Shown here: piece after piece, positions 22,846 through 31,791 of the stretch | Layout: every line of letters starts with the position of its first letter | Numbering within the stretch: the stretch's first letter is position 1 | Assembly (NCBI GenBank): GCA_003165235.1 | Contig: PLSV01000211.1 | Span: forward strand, 1-36,168 | Direction of reading: 5' to 3' | From: Syntrophobacteraceae bacterium | Lineage (GTDB): Bacteria > Desulfobacterota > Syntrophobacteria > Syntrophobacterales > Syntrophobacteraceae | DNA: 36,168 nt | Position numbers and translations under genes: made by a program | Notes under the pieces: model-generated | What the model saw: the letters and a program-made list of their open reading frames with translations, nothing else | The model's database searches: none | Told to the model about the DNA's origin: nothing

Positions 22846-24538
22846 GTAGAACCCAACCGTCTTTTATCTGGTATCCCAGGCTGGCCAGAACTTGTGTTTG
22901 CAAATCGGTGGGGTCTTCAATGTAGACTTGGGGCATTTTCGTGTTGGGTTGCCAGCAAAGCACGCAGTTGAGCTTTTCCATCTGTTCCATGATGCTTTTG
23001 GCTGTGTGTTTGTCCCCGGTTTTAATCTCCAGGAGCCTCAGGCAGGCAAGTGCGATGACGCAGGTGAGAAGATGGCATCTGATCTTGTCGTCGGTCCAGT
23101 GGAATATCGGATTGACCTGCACATGGCAGCTGGCCTTGCTCACCCTGAACTGCTGCTCGATTCGATATCGATCCAGGCAGGCGCTCACAATCTCCTCGGT
23201 AGTCCAGTTATGGTTGTCGGTGACAATGATGTTTTTGCCCATCATGGCCTCGATGGCGCCAATCTCCGCGGCGTCTTTTCGAAAGCTCATGGTCCCGTTT
23301 TCGAATCGGAGCCGGTAACATTTGCGGCTGATATAGAGCTGGTCGCAGAGCTTTCGATAGCGGGTGACAACCTCCTTGGCAGTTTGCCAGTTGCGCTCTT
23401 TGTGGTTGTATTTTCTGCGATATTCCATTAGCTCGGCCCGCAGCCGCTCGAGCTTGCGGGTGAGATCATAGAGTTTTTTTCGCATGGTTACCGGGTTAAA
23501 GGTTACCACCACCGTACGTTCACGTCTCCACAAAGTTTCAGTGGTACGGAAGGCGCAAAGCCTGTCGCCTTGTTTACCGTCCGCAAGCAGTTGGCGGTTC
23601 TTGGCGATATCCAGAGGATCAAAGTACTTGGCGCTGAGTCGAGCCAGATGCTCGGCAAAATAGGTGGAATAGGTGGTGATGAAATGAGTCTGCTGCCGGC
23701 TATCGATCAGGGCCAGATTTTCCTTGGAGTTCATGCCCTTGTCGAACACAACTGTAACTTCTCTGTCTGCTTCGGCAAAGCCCATGATTGCCCCGAACAC
23801 TTCGTCGAGCACCTGGTCAAAGAGGGCGGAGTCATGAAGGTTTCCCGGATAGGTGGTGTAATATAGAGGCAAAGCGCTCGCACAGTCCAGGAGCAGCCCA
23901 AGTCCCACCTGGCGCAAATGGTGTTTGCCGCTCTTGTTGTGGCCCCGGACGGCCAACTCACTTTCAGTCTTACTACCCATATAGGTGTAATAGTTGGTGG
24001 TATCAAAAAGAACGCTGTGAGGGGACTGATCGCGACCAGCCCAGAGTATTTGCAGCAATCGTTTGCCGATCTGCTCAATTTGGGTGGCGGACAGTCGCTC
24101 CCATTTTTCCCAGTAGCGCTCAGAGCTGAGCTGCGAGAGGTCAACGGCGCGGATGTGTTGGATGGCGGTCGTCTTATACCAGTCCTCCAATGCTCGTTTG
24201 CTCTTTGGGGCAATCATGCGGTTTGCCCAGGCATAGAAAAAGTATTCCCCAACGGACGGCCCTGTCTCACTACGGCCCCTGGGGACGATGCTGTCGATAA
24301 TGCCGATCGTGCCAAGTTCCTGCTCCAGACAATGAGCAACAAAGAGGGCTCCGAAGGACTCTGTTTATAGTCGCTCAGGTTTCCCGGCCCGCTCGGCAGC
24401 TTGGAGCTTGGCAAAAATGGTCTCGGCGGCGCCCAGATACTTCTGCCATTTAGGCCTCACCTTGCCGTCGACTCGGTGGACCTCACGCAGGTACCAGTAG
24501 GTTCTACCCTTGAATGTCTTTTTATATAAGTGCGCCAT
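22832..24538 (-). pseudogene. IS1634-family transposase with in-frame stop codon
   Basis: A DDE transposase of the IS1634 group. It starts at 24538 (MAHLYKKTFKGRTYWYLREV) and reads in one frame to 22832, but a TAA at 24365-24367 interrupts it after GKPERL. The same frame resumes as TESFGALFVAHCLEQELGTI and GPSVGEYFFYAWANRMIAP, so this is a point nonsense mutation (probably from AAA) and not a frameshift. Catalytic-domain landmarks are intact: VLFDTTNYY (first Asp), VFDKGMNSKENLAL (second Asp) and RYRIEQQFRVSK (Glu). The C-terminus GWVLQTSA reads across the presumed left end. Restart at the ATG at 24217 would lack the first ~107 residues, so the copy is probably inactive. Confidence 0.9.
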
Positions 24539-24647
24539 GCGGAGACCATACATCATAGGTTCTACATGTCAACCGAAAAATAACAGTTTCCGGTGATTTT
24601 TTATACCCTTACGGGCACAAAAGGAGGCCGGCCCACATAGGTTCTAC
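22846..24647 (-). mobile_element. IS1634-type insertion sequence, inactive copy
   Basis: The element is defined by one transposase gene and by short end sequences. GTAGAACC at 22846-22853 faces its inverted copy GGTTCTAC, present twice at the other end (24558-24565 and 24640-24647). The outer copy leaves about 110 bases upstream of the transposase start, room for a promoter, so I take 24647 as the boundary. I see no target-site duplication. If the left end is at 22846, the transposase stop codon lies just outside the element. The element abuts an IS1380-type remnant, so this spot has collected more than one insertion. Boundaries are approximate. Confidence 0.65.
24554..24647. repeat. Direct repeat of CATAGGTTCTAC at the IS right end
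   Basis: CATAGGTTCTAC occurs at 24554-24565 and again at 24636-24647, 82 bases apart, just upstream of the IS1634-type transposase start. The GGTTCTAC part is the inverted copy of the left end at 22846. A nested or duplicated terminal repeat explains this best. Confidence 0.75.
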
Positions 24648-25499
24648 GCGAATCGAGTTATAACCTGTTGAATTTACGACAAAATCGGCTCAGAGGGAGG
24701 CCTATCTCTGAAAGTCCTGTCAAAGAGCTGGGACTTTTTAACTCATGGGTGGGGGAATTTTACGTTATCGGGGTGGGTGATTTTTCGGTTGTCGTTACGA
24801 TTGGAGCGCAGGCGCCTGGAACAGGGAAGGCTGAGGATGTCTCTGCCCGGGATGCGACGGATTTCTTACTTGTCTTTTTTTATTTACGTTTCTTCGTGAT
24901 TGTTCGTCTCTCCTTAGTGCGCTTAGTGACCTTTCTGGTTCCGGCTTATCCGGGTCAGGTTTTCAATTACGATCGTTTTATCCGGAGCGATGGTTCCGAA
25001 AGCATATACGCTGACTTCAAACTCGAGCAGGGAAATTCTTGAACTCGCCTGGAGAACTTTGGAAAAGAGCAACAATGAGGCGTCGCAATAAGCGCCTCAC
25101 CCTCCCACCCATGTCCTGCTTTTGCGAACCCGAAAGTCGAACTATCTGCTGGAGATGGTTCCGGCGGATTGTTCTCTGGTCCCGCCGCCAAAGGGTGATG
25201 TTTGAATTGCGGCGATCAAGGAAACGTGTGCTTGGCCATAGAGAATACTTAAGGCGCGGGCAGCGCCTGAACCCACCCGCCTACCAATGAGACAGCCGTT
25301 TCTCGGGGACTTCTGCCTCTGACCCATATGAATTTTGCCCATTGCTTTCGGAAAGAGGGAAAATGCAGAAATGGTCTGCACATAGAAACATTCTGGATGC
25401 TCCACCGCATAACGCCATTGAGGAGAGATAACGAAACTTCAGAGGGACTGGGCGAGCGGTCATTTCATGTCGTTTTTGGCGCCCTTTGACGGCAACCTT
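24648..25499. other. Gene-free stretch between the IS element and the cyclase-TPR fragment
   Basis: About 850 bases without a supportable gene. Several frames of 60-120 codons are open on both strands but none has a ribosome binding site, a recognisable domain or natural-looking composition. The only structured element I can point to is the pair of 24-bp repeats at 24747-24794. The stretch is most likely mobile-element debris. Confidence 0.5.
24747..24794. repeat. Two imperfect 24-bp direct repeats
   Basis: Two adjacent units (24747-24770 and 24771-24794) share GGGTGGG at the start and TCG at the end, with 19 of 24 positions identical. G-rich boxes followed by T-tracts in direct repetition resemble the multiple binding sites at the ends of IS21-type elements, but no IS21 gene is nearby. 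The identification is tentative. Confidence 0.6.
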
Positions 25500-25590
25500 T
25501 CACAGCTTCGCCAATGCGTCCTGCGCTTTACCCAGCCAATATTCCATTCCATCTGCCGGAACATGGCCTCGGCCCTGGCGAGTACTCTGT
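25500..25590 (-). pseudogene. C-terminal fragment of a second cyclase-ATPase-TPR gene
   Basis: The minus strand reads ARAEAMFRQM, then after a one-base loss (GGG to GG near 25549) GMEYWLGKAQDALAKL and a stop. The intact protein at 15535-18900 ends KAEAMFREMGMDYWPGRA followed by RNALAKL. Agreement is close over about 25 residues, including the exact terminus, so this is the tail of a paralogue. Homology is lost upstream of about 25590. It lies about 100 bases after the response-regulator cyclase, where a final gene of that operon would be expected. Confidence 0.75.
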
Positions 25591-25695
25591 TGCCTCATCA
25601 AACTGGTCCCCCTGGCCCTCGGGGACTCTCCCAAGGAGCGTCACGCCCCCAAGTGCCCACCGAAATTTGTAATGGTGCCGAAGGCCAGCTGCAAA

Positions 25696-27132
25696 TCACC
25701 GGGTCCGCCAATTCTCCCCTTTCGCGTGCTGCAGATGGGCCTCGAAAAATGCGTCAACTTCGGGCGGCAACGAGGTAAATCGCACCAGTTGCGCAGACCC
25801 GTTTACCGAAATGTGCTGAGTTACTTTCCCGTAAAAATCTCTTGCCGACAGTTTTTCGCTTACATTTTCCAGGTTCATCTTGAGATTGGCGAGAATGCCG
25901 AGCGGGTAATCCAACATCATCTCCGCACAGTTTTTTGAGAGCCGGACGAAAGAGCCTTCCTGTTCTTTCACCCCAACGTCTTTTCCTTCGAGGACAGTGT
26001 ACCGTACCGGAATTTGCCGAGCCAGTGTGATAAGGAGCTGTTCTTTGCTTGCCAAAGCCAGGTTGTAACCTCCGGCAATCCCACCAACATCGTACACTCT
26101 CAACGGTTTTTCAGCCCCTTTTGGAAGAACGTCCCATTGAGCGTCAACGCGCAAAATATCTGCCGCCTCCTGGTGCACGGATTCTGAAATGAGTATTTGT
26201 CCTCCTACAGTGTAAGATTCGATCCGGCTCGTCATGTTGACGCCACTGCCTACCACGGCATATTTGCTTCTTTTGCTTGAACCGATGTTACCGACGATCA
26301 CCTCGGTTTCGTTGAGGCCGATTCCCATCTCCAGATCAGGCAGGCTCTGGCCCCGGTTTTGCTCGTTGACCTTTGCCATTGCGTTCTGCATCTCTATTGC
26401 ACAGGCTATGGCCCTTTTGGCTCGGTCCGGCATCTCTTTGGGCGCTCCAAAAATAACCAGCAGCGAGTCGCCGATGATCTCATTGATGGTGCCCTGGTAT
26501 TGAAGGATCACGTCCACCATGATTTCGAAGTACGTGTTGAGCAGTTGAACCACCTGCTCGGGGTTGAGACGCTCCGACAAGGCAGTAAAGCCTCTCAGAT
26601 CGCTCAGCATGATGGTGACCTTTCGTTTCTCGCCTCCCAGTTCCAGAGTTGAAGGATCGTCGAGAAGAGAATTCATCACCTCGGTGGAGAGGTAGCGACC
26701 GAACATCGACTCAAGGATGGAGTTCTGTTTTTCAAGCTTCTCCTTGGCCAGCTTCAATTCCAGATGGTTCCTTACTCGGGCTTTCACAATGGTAGGTCTG
26801 ATAGGCTTGGTCAGGTAGTCTACCGCCCCGAGTTCCAGACCTCTCGTTTCATCCTCCATCTCGCTCATGGAGGTAACGAAGACAACAGCGATATGCCTGG
26901 TGCAGTCATCCGCTTTCAATGCGCGGCAAACTTCGTACCCATCCATACCCGGCATCATGATGTCGAGGAGGATAATATCGGGTTGGGGGGAGGACCTTGC
27001 CCGCTCTATGGCTTGCGAACCACTCCTTGCTGCCAGGATCTCGAAATCTTCCTTGAGGGCTTCCGCAAGCAAAGTGATGTTGGCACGTTCATCGTCCACG
27101 ATAAGAACCCGAGGCTTCTCAACAGTTTCCAT
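25696..27132 (-). CDS. Response regulator with nucleotidyl cyclase domain and PilZ-like C-terminus
   Basis: A 478-residue output protein; residue numbers count from the GTG one codon upstream. A receiver domain (1-120) has Asp14/15, phospho-acceptor Asp58 (LLDIMMPGMDG), Thr88 and Lys110. A helical linker (126-145) leads to a class III cyclase domain (170-345) with metal aspartates Asp179 (LSDLRGFTALSE) and Asp223 (IIGDSLL) and the Asn300/Arg304 pair (VNMTSR). The base-specifying Lys and Asp are absent (Glu219 and Ala293), so activity or substrate is uncertain. The last ~120 residues, with IPVRYTVLEG and SFVRLSKNCAE, look PilZ-like but lack a clear RxxxR. The ATG at 27132 is preferred because GGAGGG is six bases upstream; GTG at 27135 is too close. 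It follows the hybrid kinase by 45 bp and is its natural phosphorelay partner. Confidence 0.93.
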   Translation of the reverse strand: METVEKPRVLIVDDERANITLLAEALKEDFEILAARSGSQAIERARSSPQPDIILLDIMMPGMDGYEVCRALKADDCTRHIAVVFVTSMSEMEDETRGLELGAVDYLTKPIRPTIVKARVRNHLELKLAKEKLEKQNSILESMFGRYLSTEVMNSLLDDPSTLELGGEKRKVTIMLSDLRGFTALSERLNPEQVVQLLNTYFEIMVDVILQYQGTINEIIGDSLLVIFGAPKEMPDRAKRAIACAIEMQNAMAKVNEQNRGQSLPDLEMGIGLNETEVIVGNIGSSKRSKYAVVGSGVNMTSRIESYTVGGQILISESVHQEAADILRVDAQWDVLPKGAEKPLRVYDVGGIAGGYNLALASKEQLLITLARQIPVRYTVLEGKDVGVKEQEGSFVRLSKNCAEMMLDYPLGILANLKMNLENVSEKLSARDFYGKVTQHISVNGSAQLVRFTSLPPEVDAFFEAHLQHAKGENWRTR

Positions 27133-27177
27133 CACGTTCCCTCCCTACTGAAATCCAGATAATTCCAAGAGGAATGT

Positions 27178-30100
27178 TCAGCCTTCCATGCTTGCTATTC
27201 TGCTCCCGATCGCACTCAGAACGGCGAGGGCGTCCTCGAAATAATATTCATCGATGTGGCCTTCCAGCTTATTCAGTTCCGCATCCAGGCCGGTTCCGGC
27301 CAATGCAGCCCTCAGTTGCCCCAAAATCTCTCCAGCCTTCAAGTTCCTCTCCGCGAGCAACGGGGTCATCCGCTCGACCAGTTTTCGGGCGCTTTCAAGA
27401 TCGGGCCTTCCGGAATGAAGTTGTTGGCCGCCATTCCCGCAGGGAAACTCCTCTATCGAGGTCAGAGCCGATAGCACATCGCCGAGGCGCTCCTCGAATG
27501 CGTCATAAAGCTTCCATGCCTCCCGCGCCTCTCCCTTTCTCAAGGCCGATTCAAGATTGTCCGCGGCATCGAAAAGGTCCCGCGCACCGATGTTTCCAGC
27601 CACTCCCTTAATGGTATGGGCGGCTCTTGCCACCTCATCGAAATTCGCATCCTCCATCCTGGAGCGGATGGATGGAACCGCATCGCGGTAATCCGCGAGA
27701 AATCCCTTGAGGATCTTCACGTACACCCGAGTGTTTCCAGCTACCTTGCGAAGCCCGTCGGATGTGTCGATTCCGGGAATATCGGGAAGATCAACGGGGG
27801 GCTGAGCGCCGATCTCCCGGATTGGGAAAGTCTCGGGGACTTCCCGTACGCCGAGCTTGATGAAGCGAAGAAGAGTCGCATAGAGCTCATCTGGATTGAT
27901 GGGCTTAGCGACGTGGCCGTTCATCCCGGCATCCAGGCACCTTTCCATATCCCCCGATATCACATGAGCCGTCATGGCGACAATCGGAAGGTCTTGGAGC
28001 CGGTGGCGTCCTCGGATGATACGGGTTGCCTCCAGTCCGTCCATCTCCGGCATCTGGATGTCCATGAGGACGAGATCGAAAGAACCTGCAAGCACAGCAT
28101 CCACGCCTTCCCTCCCGTTTCCGGCCACGCTGACCATGAGCCCGGCCGACTCGATAAGTTCGGTCGCCACCTGCTGGTTCAGCACATTGTCTTCCACAAG
28201 GAGCACGCGCGCTCCACGGATTCCGGCAAGAAGGGATGCAAAGGACTGGCTTTTCTCGGAAATCTTCGAATGCTGGGGCTCTCCCTTCCCGAAGATGCCG
28301 GCGATCGTCTCGAGAAGGATCGACCTGTTTACCGGCTTGATGAGAAAACCGTCAAGCCCCGCTTCTCTAGCCTCTTGCATGATCTCCTCCCGGCCATGAG
28401 CCGTCACCATGAGAATGGCGGGAGTTTGGGAAATCTTCGTGTTGCTTTTGATCCGCCGGGAAGTTTCGATCCCGTCCATTCCGGGCATTTTCCAATCCAT
28501 GAGCACCAGGCCGAAGGGGCCGGCTTCCTCCTCCGCCCGCTCGAGGATTTCGATGGCTCTCATACCCGTTGGTGCGGTTTCAACCTCGAAGGTGAGATCG
28601 GAGAGATATGCCGTCAGCACATCCCTGGCCGAGGCACTGTCATCCACGATCAGAACGCGCATTCCACGCAGTTTCTCGGAGAGCGGCGCCGGTTTTCGGT
28701 ATTTCCCGCAAAGGGCGAACGCGGCGACAAACATAAAGGCGCTCCCTTTCCCCGGCTCGCTCTCCACCCAAATGGTTCCATTCATCATCTCGACCAGGCG
28801 CTTGCAAATTGCAAGTCCCAGACCCGTTCCCCCGTATTTCCGGGTGGTCGATCCATCGGCCTGGGTAAAGGACTGGAAAAGGCGCTCTTGCTGGTCCTGG
28901 CTCAGTCCTATCCCCGTGTCTCTAACTGTGAACTTCAGCCTGACTGCGTCGCAAATCGCCTCCTCCACAGCCACCGTGACCGTGATTTCACCTCTTTCGG
29001 TGAACTTGACAGCGTTGTTCATGAGGTTCATGAGCACCTGACCCAGCCGAAGGGGGTCTCCCACCAGGTACTGGGGAACATCCGACGCGATGGAAAAGAG
29101 CAGTTCCAGCCCCTTTTCCTGCGCCTTGAGGGTGAGTATGCCCGCTATCCTGTCGAACACCTCGTCGAGCATGAAGTCGACCCGCTCCATTTCGAGCTTT
29201 CCTGCCTCGATCTTGGAAAAATCGAGGATGTCGTTGATGATGCCAAGGAGCGAATGGGCCGATGTCTCGACCTTCGAGAGATAATCGTGCTGCTTTGGGG
29301 TGAGATCGGTCCGCAGGGCAAGGTGGATCATGCCGATGATGGCGTTCATCGGAGTCCTGATCTCATGGCTCATATGGGCAAGGAAATCCCCCTTGGCCCG
29401 ATTGGCCGCATCGGCTTCCCGCTTGGCGACCTGCAGATCTTTAGTGCGCTGCTCCACCAGGTCTTCGAGATGCTCCCGATATCTTTCGAGTTCCTCGTCG
29501 GCCTGCTTTCTGGCTGTGATGTCCTCCACAATGCCGTCCATCCATTTAAGGGTCCCATCGGGATCTAAAGTCCCTCTTGCGCTGAGTGAAACCCAGATGG
29601 TCGAGCCATCCTCTTTTGCCATGGCGATTTCCATGTTCTCCACCGAGCCGCGTTGCGCCACCGTACTGATGAGAGAATTCCTGTCGCTCGAATCGCGATA
29701 GAATTCTCGAGGGCTGGTCCGCATCAGATCTTCCATCGAATCGAAACCGAAGATCCGCGCGAAGGCTCGATTCACCTTAAGGAAACGAGAATTGCGGTCG
29801 GTGGATGCTCTGAAAACCCCGACGTTGAGATTCTCAAAAAGACTCCGGTACTCTTCCTCCTGGACTTTCAAGTTGGAATACAACTGCGCGTTCTCGATGG
29901 ATATCGAGACCTCGGAGGAAAGAATCTTCAAAACCTGGATGCGCTCACTGGTGAAAGCCCCCCTGACAAGATTATTTTCGAGGTACAAGACGCCTTTCAG
30001 AACGTTCTGTCTAACAAGTGGAATGGCCAGAACCGATATCGGCCTGTTCTCCGCCATGTATGGATCGTTGTAAAATCGCTCATCCTCCGCGGCGCTTTCC

Positions 30101-30606
30101 AGAACGACATCCTTATGCGTCTTGATTACGGAATTAATGACGGAAATGGGCACATTGCTGCTTTCTTCGAGAGGCTGCCCATGCAGGACGGTCACGCTCT
30201 CCAGGTCCTTTTCCTTTTCGGCTTCGATCAGCCACTGTTCTCCCTTTCTTAGCACCAGTACGCCTTTTTGTGCCTCCGCATTTTCCAGGATGATCAGCAT
30301 CAGCTTTCTGAGCAGCTTTTCGATGTCGATCTCCGCCGAGATCGCCAGGGACGCCTTCACGATGGTCTCGAGATAGCCGCTGAATATCTTTTGGATGAGT
30401 TCCGATGATTTTTCAAGATCTTCGGATGTCCGCGAGAGTAAGGTGGAAAGGGTGTTCTTGTCTTTCAATGCCCTTTCCAGTCTGAAGTCGAGCGTCTTAA
30501 AGCCCTTCTCGATTTGACCGAGCAGTTGCAACACCATTTTTCTGCCGTCATCGGAAACAATCAGCTCCCCGATGGCGTCCTTAAGCTTGTCAAGATTAGC
30601 TTTCAT
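27178..30606 (-). CDS. Hybrid sensor histidine kinase (GAF-PAS-HisKA-HATPase-REC-REC-HPt)
   Basis: A 1142-residue multi-step phosphorelay kinase with no membrane segment, so a cytoplasmic sensor. Domains in order: a coiled N-terminus; GAF (about 85-245, [20 protein letters not shown]); PAS/PAC (about 250-367); coiled coil; HisKA with His414 ([16 protein letters not shown]); HATPase with N-box [10 protein letters not shown] and G-boxes DTGIGL and GGTGLGL; receiver 1 with Asp704 ([11 protein letters not shown]); receiver 2 with Asp849 ([11 protein letters not shown]); and an HPt domain with His997 (AAHTIKG). All phospho-residues are present. The start at 30606 is 20 bp after the stop of the last FIST gene. 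Phosphate would flow His414, Asp, His997 and then Asp58 of the downstream response-regulator cyclase. The four FIST proteins are likely sensory inputs. Confidence 0.96.
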   Translation of the reverse strand: MKANLDKLKDAIGELIVSDDGRKMVLQLLGQIEKGFKTLDFRLERALKDKNTLSTLLSRTSEDLEKSSELIQKIFSGYLETIVKASLAISAEIDIEKLLRKLMLIILENAEAQKGVLVLRKGEQWLIEAEKEKDLESVTVLHGQPLEESSNVPISVINSVIKTHKDVVLESAAEDERFYNDPYMAENRPISVLAIPLVRQNVLKGVLYLENNLVRGAFTSERIQVLKILSSEVSISIENAQLYSNLKVQEEEYRSLFENLNVGVFRASTDRNSRFLKVNRAFARIFGFDSMEDLMRTSPREFYRDSSDRNSLISTVAQRGSVENMEIAMAKEDGSTIWVSLSARGTLDPDGTLKWMDGIVEDITARKQADEELERYREHLEDLVEQRTKDLQVAKREADAANRAKGDFLAHMSHEIRTPMNAIIGMIHLALRTDLTPKQHDYLSKVETSAHSLLGIINDILDFSKIEAGKLEMERVDFMLDEVFDRIAGILTLKAQEKGLELLFSIASDVPQYLVGDPLRLGQVLMNLMNNAVKFTERGEITVTVAVEEAICDAVRLKFTVRDTGIGLSQDQQERLFQSFTQADGSTTRKYGGTGLGLAICKRLVEMMNGTIWVESEPGKGSAFMFVAAFALCGKYRKPAPLSEKLRGMRVLIVDDSASARDVLTAYLSDLTFEVETAPTGMRAIEILERAEEEAGPFGLVLMDWKMPGMDGIETSRRIKSNTKISQTPAILMVTAHGREEIMQEAREAGLDGFLIKPVNRSILLETIAGIFGKGEPQHSKISEKSQSFASLLAGIRGARVLLVEDNVLNQQVATELIESAGLMVSVAGNGREGVDAVLAGSFDLVLMDIQMPEMDGLEATRIIRGRHRLQDLPIVAMTAHVISGDMERCLDAGMNGHVAKPINPDELYATLLRFIKLGVREVPETFPIREIGAQPPVDLPDIPGIDTSDGLRKVAGNTRVYVKILKGFLADYRDAVPSIRSRMEDANFDEVARAAHTIKGVAGNIGARDLFDAADNLESALRKGEAREAWKLYDAFEERLGDVLSALTSIEEFPCGNGGQQLHSGRPDLESARKLVERMTPLLAERNLKAGEILGQLRAALAGTGLDAELNKLEGHIDEYYFEDALAVLSAIGSRIASMEG

Positions 30607-30626
30607 GCCGCAAGCCCTTTAAGAAC

Positions 30627-31748
30627 TTACTTCTCGTAAATCAGGACGGGTACGAGCGATTGATTATGAAAATCGCACCCCCCATGTAACGCAGGCCCTA
30701 TTTCGCCATAGGTAAAGAACCCAACCATCGGAACGCCCCAAAGCTTGCGAATACCGACCACTTCATCCTCAATCATTGGCCCAAGGGCATACTGTCGCGC
30801 TACGCAGGAAAAGAGAACCATGGCGTCTGACCTGGGAGTTTGCCGTTTGAATTCCGACATTTGTTCGATGGCCTGATCGACAATCTCGATGCCCGGCGCC
30901 ATGCCAAAGCGTACTTTGGCGCCTTCAGGCACAGACCCCGCGAAGACCAATGACTTATCTTCGTTCCAGATTATCGGCGACCTAAGGACAGACGAGCCGT
31001 CATCCCTATTAACAAGCAGGGGATATTCAGCCGCAAGGGAAGTCGCGACTGAGGGATCAGCGCCAATGTTCAGGTACTTAATATAAATGTCCAGTACAGG
31101 CGCATGATCTATCTCGTAGACAATATTGCTATCGGCCCTGGTGACTGTTTTTGACGTACCTATTCCTTTCCATCCACTGAAAGCAACTCCTTGAAGACCA
31201 ATGACATTTCCGTCAAAAACCAGAACCATAACGCCATTTGATGTCAGCTGTGATGCGTTGAATGCAAACGTTTCCTGTACCTTAGAATCGTCACCGGCAA
31301 GCCCTCCGAACAACGGAACCTGACGCCCCATTGCTGAAATAATCCCGTTGACGATGTGCTCGCCATTGGCATGAAGACCACCGGACACTACCATCAGCGC
31401 GGGATTGTCGTAAACGGTCTTTGCCCACTCCCCGATGTTTTGACCGACTTGCAAGGAGGACTTGTCCTTTCCATCAAACATCTCCAGTGAATAGAATTCG
31501 CGGCCAATATCAAGCAGCATAACCACAATTGACTCTTCATGCACCTCGTCATTCAAAATCTCTCCAGCGGTACTTGCTCCGAAAACGTCGATGTCGTGTT
31601 TGGCGAAGATTGCCCCCAATTCCTTCAAGTCATGGGCAGGGGAGCTGAAAACGATTGCCAACGTAGGTTTTGGCCCCTCTTTGGAAGCATTTTGAAGATG
31701 ACCTTCGACTTCTTGAACTGAAGTGGCGGAGAACACGGATGGCTTCAT
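30627..31748 (-). CDS. FIST domain sensory protein, copy 1 (kinase-proximal)
   Basis: A cytoplasmic FIST N plus FIST C protein of 373 residues without signal peptide or membrane helix. FIST domains are small-ligand sensory modules; NosP proteins of this family bind haem and NO and signal to a co-encoded histidine kinase. Landmarks: PTLAIVFSSPAHDL near the N-terminus, VFGASTAGEI, PLFGGLAGDD, LQGVAFSGWKGIGTSKTVT, GAKVRFGMAPG, and the C-terminal FFTYGEIGP (GEIGP at 348-352) with CDFHN (358-362). AAGGAGG precedes the ATG. It directly precedes the kinase gene (20 bp). It is closest to copy 2. Which ligand it binds is unknown. Confidence 0.93.
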   Translation of the reverse strand: MKPSVFSATSVQEVEGHLQNASKEGPKPTLAIVFSSPAHDLKELGAIFAKHDIDVFGASTAGEILNDEVHEESIVVMLLDIGREFYSLEMFDGKDKSSLQVGQNIGEWAKTVYDNPALMVVSGGLHANGEHIVNGIISAMGRQVPLFGGLAGDDSKVQETFAFNASQLTSNGVMVLVFDGNVIGLQGVAFSGWKGIGTSKTVTRADSNIVYEIDHAPVLDIYIKYLNIGADPSVATSLAAEYPLLVNRDDGSSVLRSPIIWNEDKSLVFAGSVPEGAKVRFGMAPGIEIVDQAIEQMSEFKRQTPRSDAMVLFSCVARQYALGPMIEDEVVGIRKLWGVPMVGFFTYGEIGPALHGGCDFHNQSLVPVLIYEK

Positions 31749-31791
31749 AGAGCCCTCCTTTCCAGTGAAGGTTGTGTTTAGCGTAAGCAGT

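Noticed and set aside
24544..24572. TTGACA with TATGGT as a promoter for the IS transposase
   Set aside because: The -10 would lie six bases before the start codon, leaving no leader or ribosome binding site; the match overlaps the terminal-repeat copy.
22840..24660. Target-site duplication flanking the IS1634-type element
   Set aside because: Neither candidate right end is followed by bases that match those preceding the left end; none can be claimed.
24668..25463. Several 60-124 codon frames in the region right of the IS element
   Set aside because: No ribosome binding site, domain or natural composition; they overlap each other on both strands.
27616..29568. A 650-codon plus-strand open frame opposite the hybrid kinase
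   Set aside because: The minus strand encodes all kinase, receiver and HPt motifs; the opposite frame has abnormal composition (rich in His and Gly) and no domain.
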